Source: Sipunculus nudus (taxonomy: Eukaryota > Annelida > Sipuncula > Golfingiida > Sipunculidae). From it: a stretch of 64,000 bases of DNA. Location of the stretch: assembly GCA_026874595.1 (NCBI GenBank), contig CM049313.1:76314659-76378658 (forward strand). Reading direction: 5' to 3'. Both the position numbers and the translations under genes were made by a program. The notes under the pieces were generated by a model that did no database searches, was not told the DNA's origin, and saw only the letters and a program-made list of their open reading frames with translations. Of this stretch, positions 11,833 through 22,310 are shown piece after piece; within the stretch, counting starts at the first letter, position 1; the number at the start of each line of letters is the position of its first letter.

Positions 11833-13318
11833 CCATCTGTTGATGTGGCACGTTTGGAAACCGTAAGACCTAGGAATCCAAAATTCGGCATAATGTTAGA
11901 TGTCCCAAGGATCTACTACCAAGCCGAAAACTGGGTCTTTGCGACTTTGTTCCTTTGAGAAACTAAGGAAAAACCTCAAATTTTTATTAAAAACCTATTT
12001 TCACACTTCAGGACTACCTAATATCAAAACCACTCATCTATTTTTCCTCATATTTACCATAAATATTCCTCTATATAGTTCCTATGTACATGCCAAAATT
12101 AGGTCTGTATTATATAATTTAAAAAAGTTATAGGCTCAAACATAATGCATTTTGTAAAAAATCAGGAAAGATATTTGATCACTTAACACAAAACATGTTA
12201 AAGCTAAGGACTTTTTTTCCAGTAATATAACTTTAATTAATCAAAATTAAATTCTGTACCTAAAATTAGATGAAAATCTTTAAAATTTTTTAAAATATTA
12301 GCAAAAATATAAAATTGGTACCTTAAATTTTGCCCAACTTTGACCATGGCACGTTTTTTTCATGAAAGTACAGTTGATTTAATTTTCACAGCCAGTTTAC
12401 ATATGGATTTAATCTGATGAATTTTGAAAATTGATAGTATAAGCTTAAAAAATAGTCTAGCTATTTGAGTTTTTTAGAGTCCTTGATGTATCTGTATTTA
12501 ATAGCATCATGACCCCACTTTTGTTTACTACAACTATGCCTGGTAATCCAAATTGGCATAATGTTAGATGTCCCTAAGATCTCCTTTCAAGCCAAAAACT
12601 GGGTCTCTGTGACTTTTTTTATTTTAGAAATTAAGGAAAACCTCCATTTTTTTATGAAAATCATTTTTACACTTCAGGAATGCCTAATATCAAAACCTAT
12701 GATCTGAATTTGATCATAGTAAAAATTACATATTCTTCCATACATTTCCTATGTACATTCCAAAAATTAGGTCAGTATTGCGTAATTTGTTGAACTTATG
12801 GGCCCAAACATAATGCAACTTAAAAAAAAATGAAATATATTTACTCACACAACATAATAATTCTTGAAGCTAGAGCCTTTTTTTCAGGGATATAACTTCA
12901 TTTAATCAAGATTCAATTGTACACAGAAAATTAGATCTGAATTTTGCAAGTTATTAGCATAAATATAAAATCAGTACCTTAAATTTGCCCAACTTTGGCC
13001 ATGGCACGTTTTTTTCCAGTATGTACTGTGGATTTTATATTCACAGCATGTACACACAAGGATTTAATCTGTTAAAATCTTGAATTTTAAGATAAAAGCT
13101 AAAATATTAGGCTAGTTATTGATTTTTTGTGGAGGCTCTTGTTGTATTTCCTTACATTGTCAAGCAGCCCACTTAGGGGTCACTGTAGGTCATTCAGTAT
13201 AGCTCTCTGTGCCCAGGGTGTTGTTATGTAATCCCATCACTCCTGCAAGTCCTCTCTCTTTGTTGGGCTTATTCAGGCTGTCTGCAGTTAATACCACAGG
13301 GAGTCTTTCTCTCTCTCT

Positions 13319-13334
13319 CCCCCCCCCCCCCCCC
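13319..13334. repeat. poly-C run after (CT)n, in E1
   Basis: A 16-base C run follows CTCTCTCTCT. Comparable C runs recur in E2. Confidence 0.9.
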
Positions 13335-13530
13335 ACACCCAATTCTGTTGACAGACCTGTACTATAAACAAGATGAATCTTATAATTTCACATTTTTCAG
13401 CAACCAGCAGTAACAACAGAGACTCCTCCCCCACCGACCCCTTCAAAACACAGGACTCATAAACAAGATGAATCTTATAATTTTAATGTTAAATTAATTC
13501 TTTTTGTTGATACTTTGACAATTTTAATTT

Positions 13531-14715
13531 ATATGCCCCCGCCACAAAGTGGCCGGGGCATATAGTTTTACCCATGTCTGTCATTCGGTCCTTCCGTCAT
13601 TCCGAAATCAAACAGTTGTACGGACTTTTTTTTCGCAATGCGTGCAGATATTGGCCTGATTTTCGGTGTGTGGGCAGATAATGACCAGTTACAGATTGAG
13701 TTTGCATTTCGTCCCTGTTGACCTACTTTTGACAGTTTTACCGCTCCTAAACTTAGAAAATTTCATGAAAAATAGAAATTTTCATGACAAATACACATGT
13801 ACAGACTTTTTTCGCAATGCCTGCAGATATTGGCCTGATTTTTGATGTGTGGGCAGATAATGACCAGTTACAGATTGAGTTCGCATTTCGTCCCTGTTGA
13901 CCTACTTTTGACAGTTTTACCGCTCCTAAACTTAGAAAATTTCATGAAAAATAGAAATTTTCATGACAGATACACATGTACAGACTTTTTTTCGCAATGC
14001 CTGCAGATATTGGCCTGATTATTGGTGTGTGGGCAGATATAGACAAGTTACAGATCGAGTTTGCTTTTTTTTTTATCCCAGTTGACCTACTTTTGACCGT
14101 TTGACGGTGCTCTAACATAGAAATTTCATAAAAAAGTGCACATGTACGGACTTTTTTTTTCGCAGTGCCTGCAGATACGGGCCTGATTTTTGGTGTGTGG
14201 GCAGATAATGACCAGTTACAGATCAAGTTCTTGTTTTGTCCCAGTTGACCTACTTTTGACTATTTGACTGCTCCTGAACAAAGAAAATTTCATAAAAAAT
14301 AGAAATTTTCTTAACAAATGCATATGTACAGACTTTTTTTCCTCAATGCCTGCAGATACCACCCTGTTTTTTTATGTGTGGGCAGATAATGACAGTTACA
14401 GATCAAGTTCGCGTTTCGTCCCAGTTGACCTACTTTTGATTGTTTTACGCCTCCTAAACATAGAAAATTTCATGAAAGACAGAAATTTTTATGGAATATG
14501 CACATGTAGGGACTTACAATGCCTGCAGATACTGGCCTGATTTTTGGTGTGTCTTGCTTGATAATGACCTGTTACAGATCGAGTTTGCATTTTGCCCTTG
14601 TTGACCTACTTTTGACCATACGACACCTCCTGAACTTAACAAATTTTTTCAAAATTTAACAAATGTTTCTAATTTGCCCCATGCAGGAGCATTCGTGTCA
14701 TTCCGACACATCTAG
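13531..14715 (+). mobile_element. pearl/HINE-like element with ~180-bp tandem cores, nested in E1
   Basis: A non-autonomous element inserted in E1. Its 5' end is a strong hairpin: 13531-13545 pairs with 13549-13563 (14 of 15, loop AAA), reading ATATGCCCCCGCCAC and its complement. A short GTCY-like tract (13573-13600) follows. Next comes a tandem core whose units begin at 13619, 13800, 13979, 14145, 14327 and 14507 with 'TACGGACTTTTTTTTCGCAATG' variants. Periods are 181, 179, 166, 182 and 180 bp; the last unit is partial and diverged. The 3' end has a hairpin GTGTC/ATTCC/GACAC (14695-14709) and then AT and CTAG (14712-14715), followed by T. This order (hairpin, GTCY, tandem core, 3' hairpin, CTAG) matches what is known for bivalve pearl elements and other non-autonomous Helentrons. 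There is no coding capacity; open frames inside follow the repeat period. Confidence 0.78.
13619..14640. repeat. ~180-bp tandem core repeat, about 5.7 units
   Basis: Each unit runs from 'tac(g/a)gactttttt..cgcaatgcctgcagata' through 'gtgtgggcagataatgaccagttacaga' and 'gttgacctacttttgac' to 'aaatttcatgaaaaatagaaattttcatgacaaatacacatg'. Units 1 and 2 are the most alike; the third is 166 bp because of deletions. These are the satellite-like cores of the nested element. Confidence 0.9.
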
Positions 14716-15255
14716 TTTTAAAGATAAATATGTTCAGTAATTAAATTCTAACATTTACATGTGATAAAATATTATGATCTAAGGTAAATGCTAATTGACT
14801 AGATTTAAGAAGATATAAATACTTTGTAGCATTTGTCTCTCTTAAAATTGGCCGGGCCTAGGTATGAATAATACTATTAAACTTAGTTTTAAAACCAGAA
14901 ATATTGGTCAAACTTTGTGTAACTAATTTTTAAATCATATGGCCATATATTTAACAATTGAAAACTTAATTTCTCCACACATTCTTTGTTTATGAAATGT
15001 AACTCTCATATAACACTTACCGTTGGCCCATTTTTCCCTTGGTGCATCATAAAATGGTTTCAGGCCACACATTTATTACACAGTGCATATGTTTTAGCTT
15101 ATGTCCATTATTCAATAATCTACAGAGTTTAATTTTAGCAGCTCCATTTTCTCTTTGCTTTTGAAATGCTAATATACATAAACCAAATAAGAATATTTTG
15201 TATTTGCTAATATTTTTCTAAATTCAGCTGAGCGATGTGACCCATGGGTCCCTTG

Positions 15256-16748
15256 TTTTGTCTATTTTTTACAATTTAGTTTTCTTTCTATTTTTGAGAC
15301 TCAGTTGACAGCAATCGTGTCAGTTTCTCAGGTGTGGTGTCATCTAGTGTGAAGATGCATACTGCACTTTTATTAATAATTGATTGTACTTCCTCTCTGA
15401 TATCATGAAGATTGCCCCGTTGGGCTGTAAGACTTCAGGGGTTTCCATATGTACCCCCTCAAAATGCTGAACCTTCCTGATACTGACACATCGTAACTTA
15501 ATAAGCAATTGATATTCATGAAACCAGCTGTCTGTCATCTGGGAAACCTGCTTCGGTCCCCATTGGATTAAATGTAAGAGTTAAATCAATGACCAAGGTT
15601 ACAGCAAGAGACTTCAAACCAGGGAGTTAATACAGCTATTGATTTGTGTCTGTGACATTTCAATATTGATAAGGCTGATATAGACTCATATTGAATATGG
15701 ATGTCTGGTAAATCTTGGAAGCCATAATTCAGCCACATCAGCTGGTTCTTTTTATATTACACATAGGTTATTTTAATTAAACCTCCCCCTGCAGGAGTAG
15801 GAAGCTTACAGAGGTTAATGAATTCATTTCCATATTCATATTTGGGTAACAATTTTTTTGTGAATGGTCCTACATAGGTCCATGTGAGTGCAAAAAATTG
15901 ATTTCAAAATTTTTCCCCCCTACCATGGGAAGTCAGAATATAAAAAAGGTCAAGGCCGCTGTTCTTATTGAATTTACAGATTGTTCATTTTCTGTTTGTC
16001 AATATCTAAGTTGAGCTTGTGTGATGTAAGTAATATTTTTAAAGTAATTACCAGCAAGATTGATTGCCACCAACATTATAATAAAATAATTGAAGGGTTA
16101 TTTAAGGGTTCTAATATTGAAATATAAGATGGACGGTCCAATGTCTGTACTTTCTGATTAATTACTATCTAAAACATAATGCAATACAGCCCAGTGTAGA
16201 AGTTGATGGCAATAAAAAAAACTCCGCTATTAAAACGACTGAATGGCAATTCTTGGTAATTAATGATGCGCCGGAATTTGCTGCCTATCTTGGAAGCATA
16301 TTTAAATGACCATTACATAGTTAATGAAGGATATGTTTTGTCCATCAAGTAATGGCTTTAATTTCAAATACCTAAATATAATACCTTAGGGACATGACAT
16401 TTATTTCAGTTAATGTACCAAGATGTATGACACATTAATCACCTTAAAGTTACATTATCTCAAAATACCAATGTTCTGCATGTGCAGCTTATCCTGCGTG
16501 TGACTTATCTTAAAGGTATTCACAGACCAGCCATGAATATAGGACTCAGTAGGCTGGTAAGCCTGTCCTTGAGTTGTGAGTGACACAATTAAGTCATTTG
16601 TGGGAACACACTGCAATGGCAATCGATCATATTGCATCAGTACCATGGTAAACAGTCAGTAATCTTTCCACAAGGCTACAAATGATGAAGTAACACAAAA
16701 GAATACATGTCATTGCGAGTTCACAAATCAAACTGTAAATCCATTTTT
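15256..16748. other. unannotated stretch between E1 and E2
   Basis: No repeat or exon could be supported. A 64-codon minus-strand frame (15538-15344) starts just after a TTTCCCAG sequence but has no recognisable domain and no clear donor; I treat it as chance. Confidence 0.4.
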
Positions 16749-16793
16749 AGCTCAGCTGACTATAAGTCATCTGAGCTATAGTCGTGGTCCATT

Positions 16794-16850
16794 GTCCGTC
16801 GTCCGTCCGTCTGTCCGTCTGTCCGTCCGTCCGTCCGTCCGTCCGTCCGT
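16794..16850. repeat. (GTCC)n microsatellite in E2
   Basis: A long GTCC tetranucleotide run with a few GTCT units, at the same place as in E1 but purer and longer. Confidence 0.92.
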
Positions 16851-18327
16851 AGATGTGGCACGTTTTGAAACCGTAAGACCTAGGAATCCAAAATTCAGCA
16901 TAATGTTAGATGTCCCCAAGATCTCCTACCAAGCCGAAAACTGGGTCTTTGCGACTTCGTTCCTTTGAGAAATTAAGGAAAAACCTCAATTTTTTATTAA
17001 AATCCTATTTTCACACTTCAGGACTGCCAAAAATATCAAAACCACTCATCTGTTTTTCCTCATATTTACCATAAATAATCCTCTATATGGTTCCTATGTA
17101 CATGCCAGAAATTGGGTCTGTATTATATAATTTAAAAAAGTTATGGGCCCAAACATAATGCATTTTGTAAATAATCAGGAAAAAAATTTGATCACTTAAC
17201 ACAAAACTTGTTAAAGCTAAGCACTTTTTTTCCAGTAATATAACTTTTATTAATCAAAATTAAATTGTATACCCAAAATTTGATCAAAATCTTTTAAATT
17301 TTTTGAAATATTAGCAAAAATAAAAAATTTGTACCTTAAACTTTGCCCAACTTTGACCATGGCACGTTTTTTTCCTGTAACTGCTGTGGATTTAATTTTC
17401 AAAGCATGTTTTTGTTAGCATTTCAACTGTTAACATTTAAAATTTGAAACCAGTTGATCAAAAACTGTAGATTTTATTCAAGTTTTCAAGCACCATGTCA
17501 CATATTGTTTACATCAACCTAGTGTTATGCAGTTTGCTAGAGCTCAGCTCCCCAGCTTCAGCTCTAAGTTCCTTAAATTAGACATACAGTAAGATGTCTC
17601 CAAAGTTCCCTACCATGCCAAGAATTTGGTCACCAGAACTTAATTCCTTCGAGATATTAATGAAAAACTTCATTTTTTCATTAAAAACCCTTTGTTACAC
17701 TTCAGGACTGCCTAGTATCAAAACCACTGATCTGACTTTGATCGTATATAATATACATATTTTTCTATACATTTGCTATGCACATGCCAGAAATGATGTC
17801 AGTATTGCGTAATTGTTTTAAGTTATGTGCCCAAACAAAATTGACTTTGTAAAAAATCAGGAAAAATATTTACTCAGGTTTCATGAAAATTATTGAAGCT
17901 AGAGAATTTTTTTTAAGTAAATAATTTTGTTTAATTAAGATTCAATTGTATACCCAAAATTAGATCTGTATTTTGTAAATTTTATAAGTTATTGGCATAA
18001 ACATAAAATCAGTACCTGAAATTTTACCCAACTTTGACCATGGCACATTTTTTCCCTGTGAGTACTGTTGATTTAATTTTCTCAGAATGTAAACAAAGGT
18101 ATTTAATGTGTTTAAATCTGAAAATTTAAAACTAAAAGGTTGAAAATTAGGCTAGTTATTGAATTTTATCTTGAGGGTCTATTGTAGTCACTTGCTTTGT
18201 TCCAGATGCAGGTAGGCCACTCCAGGTCACTGGAAGTCAGCTATGCCAGGGTTCCTGATTTGTTTCAGTCACTGGGGGAGATCCCCTGCTGTGACAGGTG
18301 TACAATTGTTCTCATATCACACCCCCT

Positions 18328-18342
18328 CCCCCCCCCCCCCCC
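18328..18342. repeat. poly-C run in E2
   Basis: An uninterrupted C run, the first of a ladder of C runs in E2 (others at 18608-18617, 19150-19167 and 20308-20321). Confidence 0.9.
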
Positions 18343-19149
18343 ATGAATATATAAATATACATTTGTATGCTTGATGTGGTGTTACATGACAAGATTGAGA
18401 TTTATGATGATGCAGTTTAGAATTATGAATCAACGTTTATATTCAGAAATATATGTTATATTGGAAATGTATACAAATCAAACTTAAAATAAAAAATGAG
18501 GATCTAATACAAACATGTGTTCATTATTTTCGAGCCTCAGCAGAATTGGAGATCAGGCTTTGTTTGCCCTGAATGTTTATGCAAGAGTGTTGTTAATCCC
18601 ATCTCTTCCCCCCCCCCTCCCCCGGCTGTCATTGATCCTTAGCACCTCACCGTCACCTGTGCACTGGGACATTAGTTAAAATTGCAAATGTGTACAATTT
18701 TTTCAATTTGAAAGATAATTGGATTAGAAAAATTAAGATCTAATATTGAAACATATTCTTGCCCCAGGAGAATGGAACATAAAGTGATCAGCTCTTGTCT
18801 GTCCATCATCTCTCAATTATCATTAAATATATATACTAATTATGAAATTTTTCCTTTAAGCACTGTTGAAATAACTTTCATATGCTGTATGTGTATGGAT
18901 TTAAGCCATTAAAGTCTGAAATTTGAAAGCAACTTATGTATTCAGATGTGTAATATTGCAGATGAAAAACTTTAAAATATTAAAATATATTATCAGCTTT
19001 GTTTGTCTAACAGTCTGTCTGTCCTTTTTTAAATATTATGTCATTGTGAATGGACTATTTAATCCTGTAAGTATTGTTGAATTAAGTGGAAATCCTATAT
19101 GTATATACACTATGTTAATACAGAGATGTTGTAACTCCCATCATTCCAG

Positions 19150-19167
19150 CCCCCCCCCCCCCCCCCC
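19150..19167. repeat. poly-C run in E2
   Basis: An 18-base C run preceded by 'gttgtaactcccatcattccag', a phrase that recurs before other C runs in the element. Confidence 0.9.
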
Positions 19168-19732
19168 AACCACCACCACCGGGTTCTTGCATCTGGGGAC
19201 TGGAGACATCAGTTATATTTCAACTGTATACATTTTATAAAATAAAAATACATATATTTAATAATATATATTATGTAAAATAGATCCAATTGAGCAAATG
19301 TGTAAACTACTGAACTGTCAACAAACTATCAAAAAGCCAGCCAATGATCATGGTAATAATATACATCTTATGTTCACAAACTGCTCACATGCTTCAATTT
19401 TGACATTAGAGAATGCATGGTTTGGTCACAAAATATTATTTGCAACAATTTCTCACTCATCAATACAAACCAATCATGTCAACCAGCCATGGCATATATT
19501 ACCTTTTCATCTTAGACTTGATCTCCATTATTATTTTAGATTTTTACCTTCAAGGCCAACTTCAGCTGAGCACAGTGACCCATATTTATAGCACCATGTC
19601 TTGAATGTTTACATCAAGTCATTGGTTAACAGTGTTCCAGGCTGTTACATAACACCTTCACTCCTTGCCTACTGCTTCTGTGAATGTCTGGGTCAGGCTG
19701 GGTCAGGCAGTAATTACCAGAGAGCCTTTCTC

Positions 19733-19797
19733 CTCTCTCTTTCCCTTTCTCTCTTTCTAGCTCTCTTTCTCTCTCTCTCTTTCTCTCTCTCTCTCAC
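19733..19797. repeat. (CT)n-rich tract in E2
   Basis: A CTCTCT/TTTCTC polypyrimidine stretch. It corresponds to the CT tract near 13310 of E1: both follow 'ccagagagcc/acagggagtc' and both precede 'att.tgttgacag..ctgtactataaac'. Confidence 0.9.
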
Positions 19798-20307
19798 CCC
19801 TATGCCTCCCTTCCTCCCTCCACCCCATTATGTTGACAGGTACTATAAACCTAATTTACTAGATATATATGTTGATGCAATTAAGAAATGTGAATCAACT
19901 GAAATATTCACATATATATGTTATACTCTAAATGTATAGTTACATTTTCAAACCTGGAAAAAAATGATGTTATAAAAAAGGGAATTTACGTAAAAATTGT
20001 TCATAATTTCCTGGCTCAGAAGAATGGGAATTAAAATTATTTGCTTTGTTTCTCTAGCTTTCTTGCCTGTTTTAAATATTTAATAATTATGAATAAACTT
20101 TTTTTTTCCTGTAAGCTCTGATTAATTAAATTTCATATCCTGTACGTATATGCAAGGGTATTGTAACTCCCACCATCCCCTTCCCCCACCCCACTAAGTC
20201 CTTGCTCCTTCGCACTGTCAACAATAGTGCTATTGCTATAGCATAAAATTTAATAATTTGAAGAAAATATATACAGAGAGACAGAGGCATTGTAACTCCC
20301 ATCGTAA

Positions 20308-20321
20308 CCCCCCCCCCCCCC
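20308..20321. repeat. poly-C run in E2
   Basis: Follows 'cattgtaactcccatcgtaa', as at 19125-19150. Confidence 0.9.
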
Positions 20322-21330
20322 TCCATCAAGTCTTTCCGCCTGTGGAGTGGGGATTTTATAGCAACTGTATACATATCATAAAATAGAAAAAACAGTTTAA
20401 TTAAAGTTTAAATTAAAAAAATTGGATCTCATTAGACAAATGTGTAAAATGTTGAACTGTCAACAGCCTGTCAAAAAGGTATCCAATGAAAGCGCAAGGT
20501 CAGATCTTAAAATATTATTTGCAACAATTTCTTCAATCATATCAACCAACCATAGCCTAGATTACCTCTTTCTCTCAGACTTTATCTACATTTCATAATA
20601 TTTTAGATTTTAACCTTCCAGGTGTTTAAGTACTGTTGAATGCTCCCTCCCTCTCTCTCTATCTCCTTTTCTCTCTACATCCAATCCTCTTTGCTGCCCA
20701 CACTGTTTCCTTCTCCGAACCCCATCCCAATGTCAGCCTCAGTAAACAAGAACAAGTTGAATCAGATATATTCATATTTTTATATATTGTATAACTGTTT
20801 GTTGCCTATGTACGTGCCAGAAATTATGTCAGTATTGTGTAATATGTAGATGTGGTGGGCATCAATATAATGTACCTTGTTAAGACCTAAGAGATATCAT
20901 GTCATACAGTCACAATTCATAAATCCACTCTTCAGCATAGTTAATAATAACATTATATATGTCAAATTGAAATCTTGCGGACTTCTATACACTATAGATC
21001 CTTCAACAAATAGCCTTATCATCATTCTACCACTGCTTAGTGTACTGTCATTGCATTCATATTTGCTCAAATATATTGCTATTTTCAACAGCTCCCAAAT
21101 AAATAAAAAATAAACCACTATATTTACTCCATATTAATCCATCAGTCAGGTAATTTCATTACATTTAATTTCATTACATGATTTACTCGCATATTACATT
21201 ATATTCCTTTATAATAGCCTAATAGGTCCATGATATTCATAAGGTTTGTCGACTAAATATAGTATCACAATGGTGATACATTTATAGTTCAATCATGATC
21301 AGCTGAGCGTCGTGACCCATAGGTCCCTTG

Positions 21331-21952
21331 TTATGTTAACAGGGATTTACCAATTTGCTGAATTAAGACAAAATTGTTCTTGCAATTATTAGGTGCAGTT
21401 GTGAAGTATACAAATATATTGATTAGGCAGTTACCTCCACCTTTATAAAAATGTATTCACAGATATATTACAGCAAGAATGTGTCAGAATATGTCTACAT
21501 TTGCTTGTTCCACTCCTGGCCTTGTTCAGTCAGATGTTGGCAAGACCACGTTTTGATTTTTACTTGCCATTAATTACACATGTACATTTATAAGGTTAAC
21601 CCTTAGTCCAAATGTATAATTGAAAATTGGGGGATAAAATCTTTCTGCATGTTTATTACAGATATGTACCTTTATATATCGGGTATCTTTGAAAAGCTGG
21701 AATATCATGACTGTAGTTCATGTGACTTCGGATCAGGTCATACCTACAAACAGAGGCAACATCAGGAGTAGTAATTATTATCTTGATGGGACCATGCTTA
21801 TGATGTTTGAACACCAGGCACCAGCAAGTTCCTGTTGCCCTACAAAAAACCGGAAACATTGTACATATTTACAATAAATCTCCCTAACATTGCATATTAA
21901 CAAATGCTGTGCATTAGAAGGGGGACTTTGACATTGCAATGTATGGTATATT
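21331..21952. other. unannotated stretch
   Basis: No gene or repeat family recognised, apart from 'ggcagttacctccacc' at 21425-21440, which matches the tail region of the SINE and may be a remnant. Confidence 0.4.
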
Positions 21953-22310
21953 ATACCTGGCAGCCTAGTGTATTCAGGTATGGTGAAAATACACCTGGCA
22001 GCCTGGTGTATTAGGGTTTGTTGTAATTAATAAACCTGGCAGCCTGATGTATTAGGGTATGGTGTAATCAAATATACCTGGCAGCCTGGTGTATTTTGGT
22101 ATGGTGTAATATACCTGGCAGCCTGGTGTATTTTGGTATGGTGTAATATACCTGGCAGCCTGGTGTATTTTGGTATGGTGTAATAAACCTGGCAGCCTGG
22201 TGTATTTTGGGATGGTGTAATATACCTGGCAGCCTGGTGTATTTTGGTATGGTGTAATATACCTGGCAGCCTGGTGTATATAAAGGGTATGGTGTAATAT
22301 ACCTGGTGTA
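21953..22310. repeat. ~37-bp minisatellite, nine full copies plus one partial
   Basis: The unit is ATACCTGGCAGCCTGGTGTA followed by TTTTGGTATGGTGTAAT. The core CCTGGCAGCCT occurs nine times between 21956 and 22272, then a partial unit ends near 22310. The central five or six units are nearly identical, while the outer ones carry substitutions and small insertions, as expected for growth from the middle. There are no unique spacers, so it is not a CRISPR array. Confidence 0.95.

Larger units (their letters stand above)
11735..15255 (+). mobile_element. large non-coding element E1 (Helentron-like ends suspected)
   Basis: A long non-coding repeat related along most of its length to E2 (16749-21330). 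It starts with a 12-bp hairpin (11735-11746 paired with 11752-11763, loop TATAA), then a (GTCC/GTCT)n tract (about 11776-11832), then two diverged ~660-bp tandem copies. 'GGCATAATGTTAGATGTCCC' occurs near 11887 and 12552, and '(C)CATGGCACGTTTTTTTC' near 12344 and 13000. A CT/poly-C tract follows near 13310-13334. After the nested element (13531-14715) the tail ends with TCAGCTGAGC (15224-15233), the palindrome ACCCATGGGT (15240-15249) and CCCTTG. T runs flank both ends, so no target duplication can be told apart. The head AGCTCAGCTGA and tail TCAGCTGAGC are inverted relative to each other. Open frames inside (for example 11770-11958) are not coding. Confidence 0.75.
16749..21330 (+). mobile_element. 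large non-coding element E2, composite, related to E1
   Basis: Starts with the E1 head hairpin (16749-16760 paired with 16766-16777) and a (GTCC)n tract (16794-16850), then two ~670-bp tandem copies ('CATGGCACGTTTTTTTCC' near 17360; 'CATGGCACATTTTTTCCC' near 18038). It continues with a series of poly-C and CT-rich segments and a 1142-bp internal duplication ('CAAATGTGTAAA' at 19295 and 20437). It ends in TCAGCTGAGC, the imperfect palindrome ACCCATAGGT (21315-21324) and CCCTTG (21330), followed by TT. An internal tail-like sequence (TTCAGCTGAGCACAGTGACCCAT, near 19561-19583) suggests that E2 is a head-to-tail composite or has captured an extra tail. The 5' flank is TTTTT. Open frames inside are not coding. 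Confidence 0.72.

Noticed and set aside
13942-14540. Protein-coding frames of 94 and 64 codons
   Set aside because: They track the ~180-bp tandem core units of a non-coding element and repeat with it.
11735-15255. Classical TIR DNA transposon for E1
   Set aside because: Head and tail share only a ~10-bp inverted motif (AGCTCAGCTGA/TCAGCTGAGC), and no target duplication can be told apart from the T runs; hairpin-terminated rolling-circle ends fit better.
19601-19939. 112-codon frame rich in Leu and Ser
   Set aside because: Created by the (CT)n tract inside E2, not a gene.
21953-22310. CRISPR array
   Set aside because: The ~37-bp units are contiguous with no unique spacers; this is a minisatellite in a eukaryotic genome.
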